Part shown: one piece after another, positions 1 to 6,720 of the stretch
Layout of the letters: each line of letters starts with the position of its first letter
Numbering within the stretch: position 1 is the stretch's first letter
Origin: Ferruginibacter sp.
GTDB lineage: Bacteria > Bacteroidota > Bacteroidia > Chitinophagales > Chitinophagaceae
Reading direction: 5' to 3'
Length of the DNA: 7,252 nucleotides
Assembly: GCA_025362765.1 (NCBI GenBank)
Contig: JANYFI010000138.1
Location: 1 to 7,252, forward strand
The notes under the pieces: generated by a model
Told to the model about the DNA's origin: nothing
Database searches by the model: none
Seen by the model: only the letters and a program-made list of their open reading frames with translations
Program-made: the position numbers and the translations under genes

Positions 1-88
1 GTCCGCCGCCTGCTATCACTATGGTCAGCAATTCCTTTATTTCCACCGGATCATTACTGATGGCGGCCTTCTCCATATTTTCCAGCAA
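1..88 (-). repeat. Perfect 88-bp inverted copy of an internal ndh segment
   Basis: Read on the minus strand, these 88 bases are identical to 1548-1635, which encodes about residues 134-163 of the NADH dehydrogenase, including the start of its second GGGPTG nucleotide-binding loop. Identity stops sharply at base 89, where ndh would continue with CCTG but the window has AATA. The left edge of the window cuts the copy, so its full length is unknown. No terminal repeats, integrase or other mobile-element hallmark surrounds it. Perfect identity in a fragment with no coding role points either to a very recent event or to a library or assembly chimera at a contig end. I favour the chimera. Confidence 0.95.
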
Positions 89-137
89 AATAACCTACTG
101 GATTTTTGATAAGGTAAAATATAAAAAGAAAAAATAG
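89..137 (+). CDS. Possible 3' end of an unidentified upstream gene
   Basis: Immediately after the inverted copy, a plus-strand frame stays open and ends in TAG at 135-137. Its last residues read K-I-T-Y-W-I-F-D-K-V-K-Y followed by four lysines. An aromatic stretch followed by a basic tail resembles the cytoplasmic C-terminus of a small membrane protein, but this is too short to identify. The frame also happens to be open through the antisense ndh fragment, which is coincidental. If the junction at 88/89 is an artefact, the rest of this gene is missing from the window. It would converge on the HD-domain gene with a 26-base gap and no visible terminator. Confidence 0.3.
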
Positions 138-163
138 CTGCCTTTACACCGCGGATATTTTAT

Positions 164-817
164 CTATTTTTCACCTTCCCACTCCTGGTAAAAATGCTGT
201 AAGAACTGCTCCATAAATTCATGTCTTTCTTCGGCCATTTTTCTTCCTGTATGGGTATTCATTTTATCTTTCAACAACAACAGTTTTTCGTAAAAATGAT
301 TGATGGTAGGAGCGCTGGTATTTTTATAGGCTGCTTTACTCATGTGTAAATCGGGGGCAATGGCGGGGTTATACAATTCCCTGTTTTTAAAGCCGCCGTA
401 ATTAAAAGCTCTGGCTATGCCGATGGCACCCAACGCATCCAGCCTGTCAGCATCCTGCACCACTGCCAGTTCGGGGCTGCTGAATGTTTGCGTAAAATTT
501 CCACCTTTAAAAGAGATGTTGCGGATAATATTTTCTACATGTGCTTTAATTTCATTGTCAACATCAAGTGACTGTAAAAATTTTGTGGCGGTCACTGGAC
601 CAATTTCTTCGTCTCCATTGTTAAACTTGGCATCGGCAATATCGTGCAGTAACGCAGCCAGCGCTACCACAAAGCCATTTACATTTTCGGTTTTTGCAAT
701 CGTGATGGAGTTTTTCCACACCCGTTCTATATGAAACCAGTCGTGACCGCCTTCGGCTCCCTGCAACGTTGTTTTTACAAAATTTACTGTGGCTGTTATA
801 ATATTATTTTCCGTCAT
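164..817 (-). CDS. HD-domain metal-dependent phosphohydrolase (YedJ/YpgQ-like)
   Basis: This is a 217-residue cytoplasmic protein with no signal peptide or membrane segment. The HD-superfamily metal ligands are visible in order: GGHDWFHIERV at 23-33 (H25, H29), LLHDIAD at 56-62 (H58-D59), and QDADRLDALGAIGIAR from 121, whose D122 or D124 supplies the last ligand. The C-terminal helix (GRKMAEERHEFMEQFL) is also typical of this subgroup. Length matches the family, so the gene appears intact. The B. subtilis relative YpgQ hydrolyses nucleoside triphosphates to monophosphate and pyrophosphate in vitro. The physiological role is uncertain, with nucleotide-pool cleaning a reasonable guess. The gene stands alone, divergent from ndh across 331 bases, and a 12-bp palindrome lies 31 bases upstream of its start codon. 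Confidence 0.88.
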   Translation of the reverse strand: MTENNIITATVNFVKTTLQGAEGGHDWFHIERVWKNSITIAKTENVNGFVVALAALLHDIADAKFNNGDEEIGPVTATKFLQSLDVDNEIKAHVENIIRNISFKGGNFTQTFSSPELAVVQDADRLDALGAIGIARAFNYGGFKNRELYNPAIAPDLHMSKAAYKNTSAPTINHFYEKLLLLKDKMNTHTGRKMAEERHEFMEQFLQHFYQEWEGEK

Positions 818-848
818 CGGGTAATTTTATTTAAAAGAGAGATTAAAA

Positions 849-864
849 TTTACCGGTAAAGTTA
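849..864 (-). promoter_or_regulatory. Palindrome overlapping a candidate -7 box of the HD gene
   Basis: Bases 849-860 read TTTACCGGTAAA, a perfect 12-bp palindrome. On the minus strand the adjoining bases form TAACTTTA (857-864), one mismatch from the Bacteroidota -7 consensus TAnnTTTG. A TTTG lies upstream, but its 25-base spacing is longer than usual for a -33 element. If the -7 box is real, the palindrome sits close to the transcription start, where a repressor would typically bind. Promoter and operator roles are inference; only the palindrome is directly seen. Confidence 0.3.
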
Positions 865-963
865 GCCCTTGAATGTACTATACCGCTTGCAAAACACCAT
901 AAGTTTTAATGGCATCCTCAAATATCCAGAAGGCTTTTTAGCTGTAAAATAAGCTATGGTCAA

Positions 964-996
964 CAACAGGTAAAATTTTATTTACCCAGCCTGTTG
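964..996. repeat. Imperfect stem-loop in the divergent region
   Basis: CAACAGG (964-970) is complementary to CCTGTTG (990-996), giving a 7-bp stem. Inside it TAAA (971-974) can continue pairing with TTTA (981-984) if five bases (985-989) bulge out. The same stretch also contains GGTAAA and TTTACC in inverted orientation six bases apart (969-974 and 981-986). No T-tract follows on either strand, and both neighbouring genes point away, so it is not a terminator. It could be a protein-binding site or chance. Confidence 0.35.
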
Positions 997-1056
997 CTTT
1001 ATCTCCACATTCAATGCCATCTGTTACATTGTCAATCCACCTAAAAAAGGGTATTT

Positions 1057-1088
1057 TTATTGTGTCGCTATAAATCAAACTTTATTTG
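1057..1088 (+). promoter_or_regulatory. Weak candidate promoter for ndh
   Basis: TTTATTTG at 1081-1088 matches the Bacteroidota -7 consensus TAnnTTTG except at its second base. An ATTG at 1059-1062, one mismatch from the -33 TTTG, lies 18 bases upstream, near the usual spacing. Transcription would begin about 55 bases before the ndh start codon. Such AT-rich matches occur easily by chance. Confidence 0.25.
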
Positions 1089-1148
1089 TCAAATTTTGTT
1101 CTTATTACTAACCAGTAACCTTAAACAGTTTACTCAAAATAAAACACA

Positions 1149-2408
1149 ATGAATATTGCAATAGTAGGCGGCGGATTTGCCGGAGTAAATCTGGCAAAGA
1201 AACTTGCCAATAAAGATGGGTACCAGGTAACCTTAATAGATAAAAATAATTATAATTTTTTCCCGCCTTTAATTTATCAGGTGGCTACCGGGTTTTTGGA
1301 ACCCACCAGTATAAGTTACCCTTTCCGTAAATTATTCTCGGGTAAAAATAACCTGCATTTCAGGCTGGCTGAAGTGTTAAAAGTGGTGCCAGAGCAAAAT
1401 AAACTGATACTGAATGATGGTGAACTGGTGTACGATCAACTGGTGTTTGCTACGGGCGCAGAGACCAATTATTTTGGTATGAAAAACGTAGCGGAGAAGT
1501 CATTGCCCATGAAAACATTAAGCGATGCCCTGGAAATGAGGAACAGGTTGCTGGAAAATATGGAGAAGGCCGCCATCAGTAATGATCCGGTGGAAATAAA
1601 GGAATTGCTGACCATAGTGATAGCAGGCGGCGGACCTACCGGCGTTGAATTGGCCGGTATGTTTGCAGAAATGAAGAATGGCATCCTGCGAAAAGAATAT
1701 CCTTTTTTATCTGGTAAAGGAGGCGAAATTTACCTGGTAGATGGCTTAGGTGCGGTACTTACCCCGATGAGCCCCGAATCGCAAAAAGATACTTATGAAG
1801 CGCTTACAAAACTTGGTGTAAAAATAAAACTCAACTGCCAGGTGAAGGATTATATCGACAATAAGGTAATATTGGCTAATGGCGAAACCATCGGTACAAG
1901 GAGTTTAATTTGGGCAGCCGGGGTAACAGCAATGGCATTTGAAGGCCTGCCCGCTGAAAGCTATGGCCGGGGAAAAAGAATGTTGGTGGATGAGTTTAAT
2001 AAAGTAAAGAATACCCAAAATATTTATGCGCTTGGAGACACCGCTTTGCAAACCACGGATGCAAAATTTCCGAATGGCCATCCGCAGGTAGCACAAGTGG
2101 CTATTCAGCATGCGATTCACCTGGCTAAAAATTTTGAGTTAATAAACCAAGGCAAAGCGCCTGCACCTTTTGTGTATAATGATAAAGGGTCAATGGCAAT
2201 TATTGGCAGAAATAAAGCGGTAGTTGATTTGCCCAAACCTAAGCTCCACATGTATGGTTTTATAGCCTGGATGGCGTGGCTATTTATTCACCTGGCATCG
2301 CTGATTACTTACCGTAACAGGGTGCGTACTTTCTGGAATTGGATGATTGCCTACTTTACAAAAGATCAGTCTTTAAGAATGATTTTAAGGCCTGCAAAAA
2401 AGCAATAG
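1149..2408 (+). CDS. ndh: Type II NADH:quinone oxidoreductase (NDH-2)
   Basis: This non-proton-pumping respiratory dehydrogenase passes electrons from NADH through FAD to the quinone pool at the inner face of the membrane. The 419-residue length is normal for the family. An N-terminal FAD-binding Rossmann loop GGGFAG is at 7-12, and the NADH-binding loop GGGPTG at 160-165, followed by VELAG. ALGD at 294-297 is the second FAD contact, and AQVAIQ at 315-320 matches the AQxAxQ quinone-site motif. A hydrophobic segment near 370-387 and the basic C-terminus fit peripheral membrane attachment. The start is well fixed because the Rossmann strand begins at residue 2. The ATG has an A-rich leader with no Shine-Dalgarno match. 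Residues 134-163 are the part duplicated in inverted orientation at the left edge. The gene is monocistronic here and convergent with the kinase gene. Confidence 0.93.
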   Translation: MNIAIVGGGFAGVNLAKKLANKDGYQVTLIDKNNYNFFPPLIYQVATGFLEPTSISYPFRKLFSGKNNLHFRLAEVLKVVPEQNKLILNDGELVYDQLVFATGAETNYFGMKNVAEKSLPMKTLSDALEMRNRLLENMEKAAISNDPVEIKELLTIVIAGGGPTGVELAGMFAEMKNGILRKEYPFLSGKGGEIYLVDGLGAVLTPMSPESQKDTYEALTKLGVKIKLNCQVKDYIDNKVILANGETIGTRSLIWAAGVTAMAFEGLPAESYGRGKRMLVDEFNKVKNTQNIYALGDTALQTTDAKFPNGHPQVAQVAIQHAIHLAKNFELINQGKAPAPFVYNDKGSMAIIGRNKAVVDLPKPKLHMYGFIAWMAWLFIHLASLITYRNRVRTFWNWMIAYFTKDQSLRMILRPAKKQ

Positions 2409-2463
2409 GTAGCAACTCAAGCACCTGTTGCAAAACCGCAGCCGTTCGCCGTAAATTAAGCTG

Positions 2464-3930
2464 TCAGAATTCATGTTTTACCAATGCGTACAAGCGCTCC
2501 ATTTTAGCGCATTGCCGTTGATAAATTAATTGATTTTTTTTATCAGGCAAAAACGTTTTGCCAATTTCAATATTAATGGAGGAGGATAAGTGCAGCGCTT
2601 CGATACCAACCATTACAGCGCCCAATGCAGCATTTTCTTCCGCCGTGGAAACTATAACCGGCAGGTTAAATATGTCTGCGAGCATTTGTACCCATAGTGA
2701 ACTTTCCGTAAAACCTCCACTCACATAGATGGTGGTTACGTTGGCCTTTTCCATGAGAATTTTGCCAATGCCATACACGTTGTAAATGACTGATTCCAAT
2801 GCGGCTCTCACCATATGGTTGATGGTGTGTTTAACGTCTAATCCAAAATAAACACCCCTAGCGGCAGAGTTCCATAGCGGAGCTCTTTCGCCTAAAATGT
2901 AAGGAAGTAATATGAGCCCTTCGCTGCCTGATGCAATGCTACAGGCCAGGTTAATAAATTCATCATAGGGGCTTTTGTCCTGCAATAAATTTTCTTTTAA
3001 CCACTGGATAACGATGGCGCCGTTATTGCTTGCACCGCCAATAATATATTGCCCGCCACTGAGGTAATAACAAAAAGTACGCATGTCTTTATCAGTCTCC
3101 GGCTGGGTAGTGGTAATTCTTGCGGCACTGCTGGTGCCAATGGTAATAGCCATAGAATCTTTTACTGTAGCGCCTGTGCCAAGATTGGCCAAAGCGCCAT
3201 CGCTGCTGCCGGTTATAAATGGGGTTGCTTTAAAGGCCTGTAACCGTTCAGTTAATTTGTTGTGTTTAACTGCAGGCAAATATTCAATGTGGGTGGTGGA
3301 TACAATGGCAGACAATTGCTGTTCTTCGATGCCCAACAAGGTGAGACTTATTTTTTCCCAACGCAACTCAACGCTGTTTAACAGGCCGGTGGCAGAAGCA
3401 ATGGCTGTATCAATTATATATTTTGCAAACAGCCGCTGAAAAACATATTCTTTTATACCAATAAATCTGGCTGTTGTTGAAAAGATAGCCGGTTCATTTA
3501 TTTTAAACCACCACATTTTGCACAAAGGTGACATGGCATGTATGGGCACGCCCGTAGCATGATAGATTTTTTTTCCTTTCACTGTCGCACGCAATGCGAT
3601 TGCCAGATCGGCGGCATGGTTGTCTGCCCAAATAATACAATTGGTTAAAGGGATATCATTTGCATCCATCAAAATTAAACTGTGCATGGCGGCCGAAAAG
3701 CTGATCAATACAGGCTTGTGTTGCGGCAATTGAGAGGACAATGCAATAAGGCTGCTGACTACAGCTTCCAGAATTGTTTCAGGGTTTTGCTCATGCCGGT
3801 TTTCCTGCGGATGCAGCATTGGATAACTGCAAGCTTGTTTAGCCAATATCTGGCCTGTAGCTGAAAATGCCACTGCTTTGGTTGAAGTGGTGCCGATATC
3901 AATGCCGATAAAATAATCCATGCTGCTCAT
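2464..3930 (-). CDS. gntK: FGGY-family carbohydrate kinase, probable gluconokinase
   Basis: This ATP-dependent sugar kinase probably converts gluconate to 6-phosphogluconate, which enters the pentose phosphate or Entner-Doudoroff route. The 488-residue length fits FGGY kinases. The N-terminal phosphate-binding loop DIGTTSTK is at 11-18, SFSAAMHSLI starts at 77, IWADN at 100-104 and TGVPIHAMSPLCK at 126-138. These last blocks resemble gluconokinases more than xylulo- or glycerol kinases. D244 in GSSDGALANLG is the expected catalytic base, and YVSGGF with G405-G406 belongs to the C-terminal ATP-binding half. No signal peptide is present, so it is cytosolic. The first ATG is preferred because AGG lies seven bases upstream, though M4 is an alternative. 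It is divergent from the GH2 gene and ends 55 bases from the ndh stop. Substrate assignment is from motif memory, and another FGGY sugar substrate remains possible. Confidence 0.8.
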   Translation of the reverse strand: MSSMDYFIGIDIGTTSTKAVAFSATGQILAKQACSYPMLHPQENRHEQNPETILEAVVSSLIALSSQLPQHKPVLISFSAAMHSLILMDANDIPLTNCIIWADNHAADLAIALRATVKGKKIYHATGVPIHAMSPLCKMWWFKINEPAIFSTTARFIGIKEYVFQRLFAKYIIDTAIASATGLLNSVELRWEKISLTLLGIEEQQLSAIVSTTHIEYLPAVKHNKLTERLQAFKATPFITGSSDGALANLGTGATVKDSMAITIGTSSAARITTTQPETDKDMRTFCYYLSGGQYIIGGASNNGAIVIQWLKENLLQDKSPYDEFINLACSIASGSEGLILLPYILGERAPLWNSAARGVYFGLDVKHTINHMVRAALESVIYNVYGIGKILMEKANVTTIYVSGGFTESSLWVQMLADIFNLPVIVSTAEENAALGAVMVGIEALHLSSSINIEIGKTFLPDKKNQLIYQRQCAKMERLYALVKHEF

Positions 3931-4218
3931 AGTATAACCTGTTAAGTTTTATTTGCCGTCAATTTACCAATTAATTGTATGGCGCCGCCAATAGTTTTAT
4001 TGCTGACTGAATTTCTCCAAATAAAAAAGGAGCAGATAAAACAATCAAATACCTTTATGCTTTAAATGTCATTCAAACCCTTTTTTAAAGAATCTTGTTT
4101 CTGCTTATGTGAAAAAATGCTGTTTATACCATTTCAAAATCCCATGGCTATTAAATTGATAATATCTTCACGTCGCCATAAATAACAAAATAATCACTAT
4201 AATTTTTTAATCATTTAT
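3931..4218. other. Divergent intergenic region between the kinase and GH2 genes
   Basis: This 288-base AT-rich region should contain promoters for both flanking genes. A 10-bp perfect palindrome CAATTAATTG (3968-3977) lies 37 bases upstream of the kinase start, preceded by TTTACC (3963-3968) and followed by a GC-rich TGGC-GCC-GCCA block (3980-3990). I found no convincing -33/-7 pair for either gene, no riboswitch-like fold, and no Shine-Dalgarno sequence before the GH2 ATG. A 22-codon frame at 4117-4185 is the only small open frame noted and has no support. Confidence 0.6.
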
Positions 4219-6648
4219 ATGAACATACACAAAATTGCCGCACCACTGATTTTGCTGGTTGCCGCCATTTTTTTATTATCTGTACAAACAACCTATGGTC
4301 AGCGAAAAAGAGAAAGCTTTAACAGCAACTGGAAGTTTAAACTGGACAGTATCAACGATTACAGTAAACCTTCGGCAAGTACCGAAGGCTGGCGGCCTTT
4401 AACGCTGCCACACGACTGGAGCATTGAGTTTGCTTTTGATTCCACCAGCCCTACCGGCAATGGCGGCGGCGCTTTACGGGGTGGCCTTGGCTGGTATGTT
4501 AAGAATTTTACTCTGCCACTTAGCTCGAAGGATAAGGTGGTGAGCATTGATTTTGATGGGGTATACATGAACAGTGAAGTATGGATCAATGGGCATTATC
4601 TTGGCCTGCGGCCCTATGGTTTTAGTTCTTTCAGATATGACCTAACGCCTTACCTAAAATACGATGCTGAAAAAAATGTGATTGCTGTTAAGGTAGATAA
4701 TTCAAAGCAGCCCAATTCCCGCTGGTATTCCGGTTCGGGTATTTACAGAAATGTATGGCTGGTTACCACCTCAAAAATATTTGTTGATCATTGGGGAACC
4801 TTTATTACTACACCGGTGGTTAGTAAACAAGCCGCCACGTTACATATCAATACCAATATAAGGAAGGCAACTGCCGGTCAGAAAAATATATCCGTTACAA
4901 ATATTGTTTATTCCACAGCCGGAAAACAGGTATCAAAAAAAGCAACTGCCGGTATAACAATAAAAGACTCCACGATGTTAATTGAACAGGACCTGCAGGT
5001 AACGGCACCTGAGTTATGGTCAGATACAAGACCATATTTATACAAGGTAGTAACCGAGGTGATAAGCGATGGAAAAATAATTGATGACTACACAACTTTT
5101 GTGGGAATACGCAGCTTTGTATTTGATGTAAACAAAGGCTTTTTACTTAATGGGAAACCTGTTAAAATAAACGGTGTTTGCGATCACCATGATCTGGGTT
5201 GTCTTGGTACAGCGATTAATACAAGAGCATTAGAAAGACAATTGGAAATATTGAAAGGCATGGGTTGCAATGGCATTCGTACATCGCATAATCCACCGGC
5301 ACCAGAATTATTAGATCTTTGCGATAAGATGGGTTTTATTGTAATGGATGAAGCATTTGATATGTGGAAGATGAAGAAAAATAAATATGATTATCACCTT
5401 TTATGGGATCAATGGCATAAAAAAGATTTACAGGATTTAATACTTCGTGACCGCAATCATCCTTCTGTATTTATCTGGAGCATTGGCAATGAAATACCCG
5501 AACAGGGAGACAGCACCGGCACCACCATAGCAAAGGAACTCGCCGGTATTGTAAAGGAACTGGATGTTACGAGACCCATTACTTCCGCACTCGATCAACC
5601 ATACCCTGGCAATAAAATTTACCAGTCTGGTGCGCTTGACCTTGTTGGTTTTAATTACCACCACCAGTTGTATGCAGCTTTTCAAACAAATTTCCCAGGA
5701 CAAAAATTTATCGGTACCGAAACCGTTTCTGCACTTGAAACCCGTGGGCAATACGACCTGTTTCCATCTGACAGCATGCGCCGCTGGCCCGTACGTTGGG
5801 ATAAGCCTTTTAAAGAAGGCAATAAAGATTTAACCGTTTCGGCATACGACAATGTATCGGCTCCATGGGGCTCCACTCATGAAGAAACCTGGAAGGTGAT
5901 TAAAAAGTATCCCTTCCTTTCTGGCCAATACATTTGGACGGGGTTTGATTATATTGGTGAACCAACTCCTTATCCATGGCCGGCACGAAGTTCGTATTTC
6001 GGTATCATTGACCTCGCTGGTTTTCCAAAAGATGTGTACTACATGTACCAAAGCGAATGGACAAATAAAAACGTATTGCATTTGTTGCCGCACTGGAACT
6101 GGCGGCAAGGCGATACCGTTGATGTGTGGGCATATTACAACAATGCAGATGAAGTAGAATTGTATTTGAACGGCAAATCCGTTGGTATAAAAAAGAAAAC
6201 CGGTGATGACCTGCACGTGATGTGGCGCCTGCCTTTTGAAGCAGGTACACTTAAAGCAATCAGCCGTAAAAATGGTAAAACTGTATTAGCAACAGAAGTG
6301 TCTACGGCAGGCCCGGCTTACAAAATTGAATTAATAGCCGATAGAAAAACGATTGCGTCAGGAGGAGATGATTTAAGTTTTGTAACCGTTAAAGTGCTGG
6401 ACAAAAATGGCAACCTGGTACCGGATGCGGCCAACCTGGTGCAGTTTGAAGTAAGCGGTGGAGGAAGTGTTGCAGGAGTTGACAATGGCAACCAAACCAG
6501 TATGGAAAGCTTTAAGGATAACAAGCGCAAAGCTTTTAACGGCCTCTGTTTGGCGGTTATAAAAGCAGGCGGCCAAAAAGGGAACATGGTTTTAAAAGTA
6601 ACGGCGCCGGGTTTACAGTCTGCGCAAATAAACATTACTTCAAAATAA
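4219..6648 (+). CDS. Exported GH2 family glycosidase, beta-galactosidase-like
   Basis: This 809-residue retaining exo-glycosidase probably acts in the periplasm. A signal peptide occupies about residues 1-27, with a hydrophobic core and cleavage near TYG-Q; there is no lipobox cysteine. The sugar-binding jelly roll spans about 30-190, including RWYSGSGIYRNVW from 168. An Ig-like domain (about 195-305) and a TIM barrel (about 307-610) follow. The barrel has TSHNPP at 355-360, the acid/base E425 in GNE, the nucleophile E501 in GTE, and W573 in WTGFDY. The 76-residue gap between the glutamates equals that of E. coli LacZ (E461/E537). A DUF4982-like domain (about 620-690, LNGKS) and a C-terminal beta-sandwich (about 698-805) follow, as in many Bacteroidota GH2 enzymes. 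No type IX sorting domain is seen. Exact substrate is unknown; galactosides are most likely, and other GH2 specificities are possible. Confidence 0.9.
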   Translation: MNIHKIAAPLILLVAAIFLLSVQTTYGQRKRESFNSNWKFKLDSINDYSKPSASTEGWRPLTLPHDWSIEFAFDSTSPTGNGGGALRGGLGWYVKNFTLPLSSKDKVVSIDFDGVYMNSEVWINGHYLGLRPYGFSSFRYDLTPYLKYDAEKNVIAVKVDNSKQPNSRWYSGSGIYRNVWLVTTSKIFVDHWGTFITTPVVSKQAATLHINTNIRKATAGQKNISVTNIVYSTAGKQVSKKATAGITIKDSTMLIEQDLQVTAPELWSDTRPYLYKVVTEVISDGKIIDDYTTFVGIRSFVFDVNKGFLLNGKPVKINGVCDHHDLGCLGTAINTRALERQLEILKGMGCNGIRTSHNPPAPELLDLCDKMGFIVMDEAFDMWKMKKNKYDYHLLWDQWHKKDLQDLILRDRNHPSVFIWSIGNEIPEQGDSTGTTIAKELAGIVKELDVTRPITSALDQPYPGNKIYQSGALDLVGFNYHHQLYAAFQTNFPGQKFIGTETVSALETRGQYDLFPSDSMRRWPVRWDKPFKEGNKDLTVSAYDNVSAPWGSTHEETWKVIKKYPFLSGQYIWTGFDYIGEPTPYPWPARSSYFGIIDLAGFPKDVYYMYQSEWTNKNVLHLLPHWNWRQGDTVDVWAYYNNADEVELYLNGKSVGIKKKTGDDLHVMWRLPFEAGTLKAISRKNGKTVLATEVSTAGPAYKIELIADRKTIASGGDDLSFVTVKVLDKNGNLVPDAANLVQFEVSGGGSVAGVDNGNQTSMESFKDNKRKAFNGLCLAVIKAGGQKGNMVLKVTAPGLQSAQINITSK

Positions 6649-6667
6649 AGATTGTATCTTTTATAAA

Positions 6668-6700
6668 GCCGTCACCAAATTTTTTGGTGACGGCGTTTTT
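6668..6700 (+). terminator. Strong intrinsic terminator after the GH2 gene
   Basis: A perfect 12-bp stem pairs 6668-6679 (GCCGTCACCAAA) with 6683-6694, closed by a three-T loop. G and five Ts follow at 6696-6700, then a further T-rich stretch. It starts 20 bases after the GH2 stop codon and ends 20 bases before the next start codon. This is a textbook rho-independent terminator on the plus strand. On the minus strand the following bases are only weakly T-rich. Confidence 0.88.
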
Positions 6701-6720
6701 AATTTTTAATGCTATATACT

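Larger units (their letters stand above)
818..1148. other. Divergent intergenic region between the HD gene and ndh
   Basis: This 331-base AT-rich region carries no supported gene, and short frames in it end within a few codons. It must hold the promoters of both flanking genes, which are transcribed away from each other. Visible structure consists of the 12-bp palindrome at 849-860, a stem-loop at 964-996, and a weak candidate ndh promoter at 1057-1088. About 55 bases just before ndh are A/T-rich, as is common for leaders in this phylum. The base sequence before the ndh ATG has no Shine-Dalgarno match. Confidence 0.7.

Noticed and set aside
1..137. A single fused plus-strand gene running from base 3 to 137
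   Set aside because: The first 28 codons are the antisense of ndh, so the apparent continuity is a coincidence of the junction rather than a real protein.
417..734. 105-codon plus-strand open frame opposite the HD gene
   Set aside because: It lies wholly antisense to a well-supported HD-domain gene and its translation shows no recognisable domain.
2412..2431. GCAAC/GTTGC hairpin between the convergent ndh and kinase genes
   Set aside because: The stem is only 5 bp with a 10-base loop and has no T-tract on either side, so it does not qualify as a terminator.
4117..4185. 22-codon open frame ending 33 bases before the GH2 start
   Set aside because: It has no ribosome binding site or recognisable content, and frames of this length are expected by chance.
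4199..4207. TAATTTTT as a -7 box for the GH2 gene
   Set aside because: It would place transcription only a few bases before the start codon, and no -33 element is evident.
5830..6216. 128-codon minus-strand open frame inside the GH2 gene
   Set aside because: It is antisense to conserved GH2 catalytic-domain sequence and has no recognisable motif, so it is a shadow frame.
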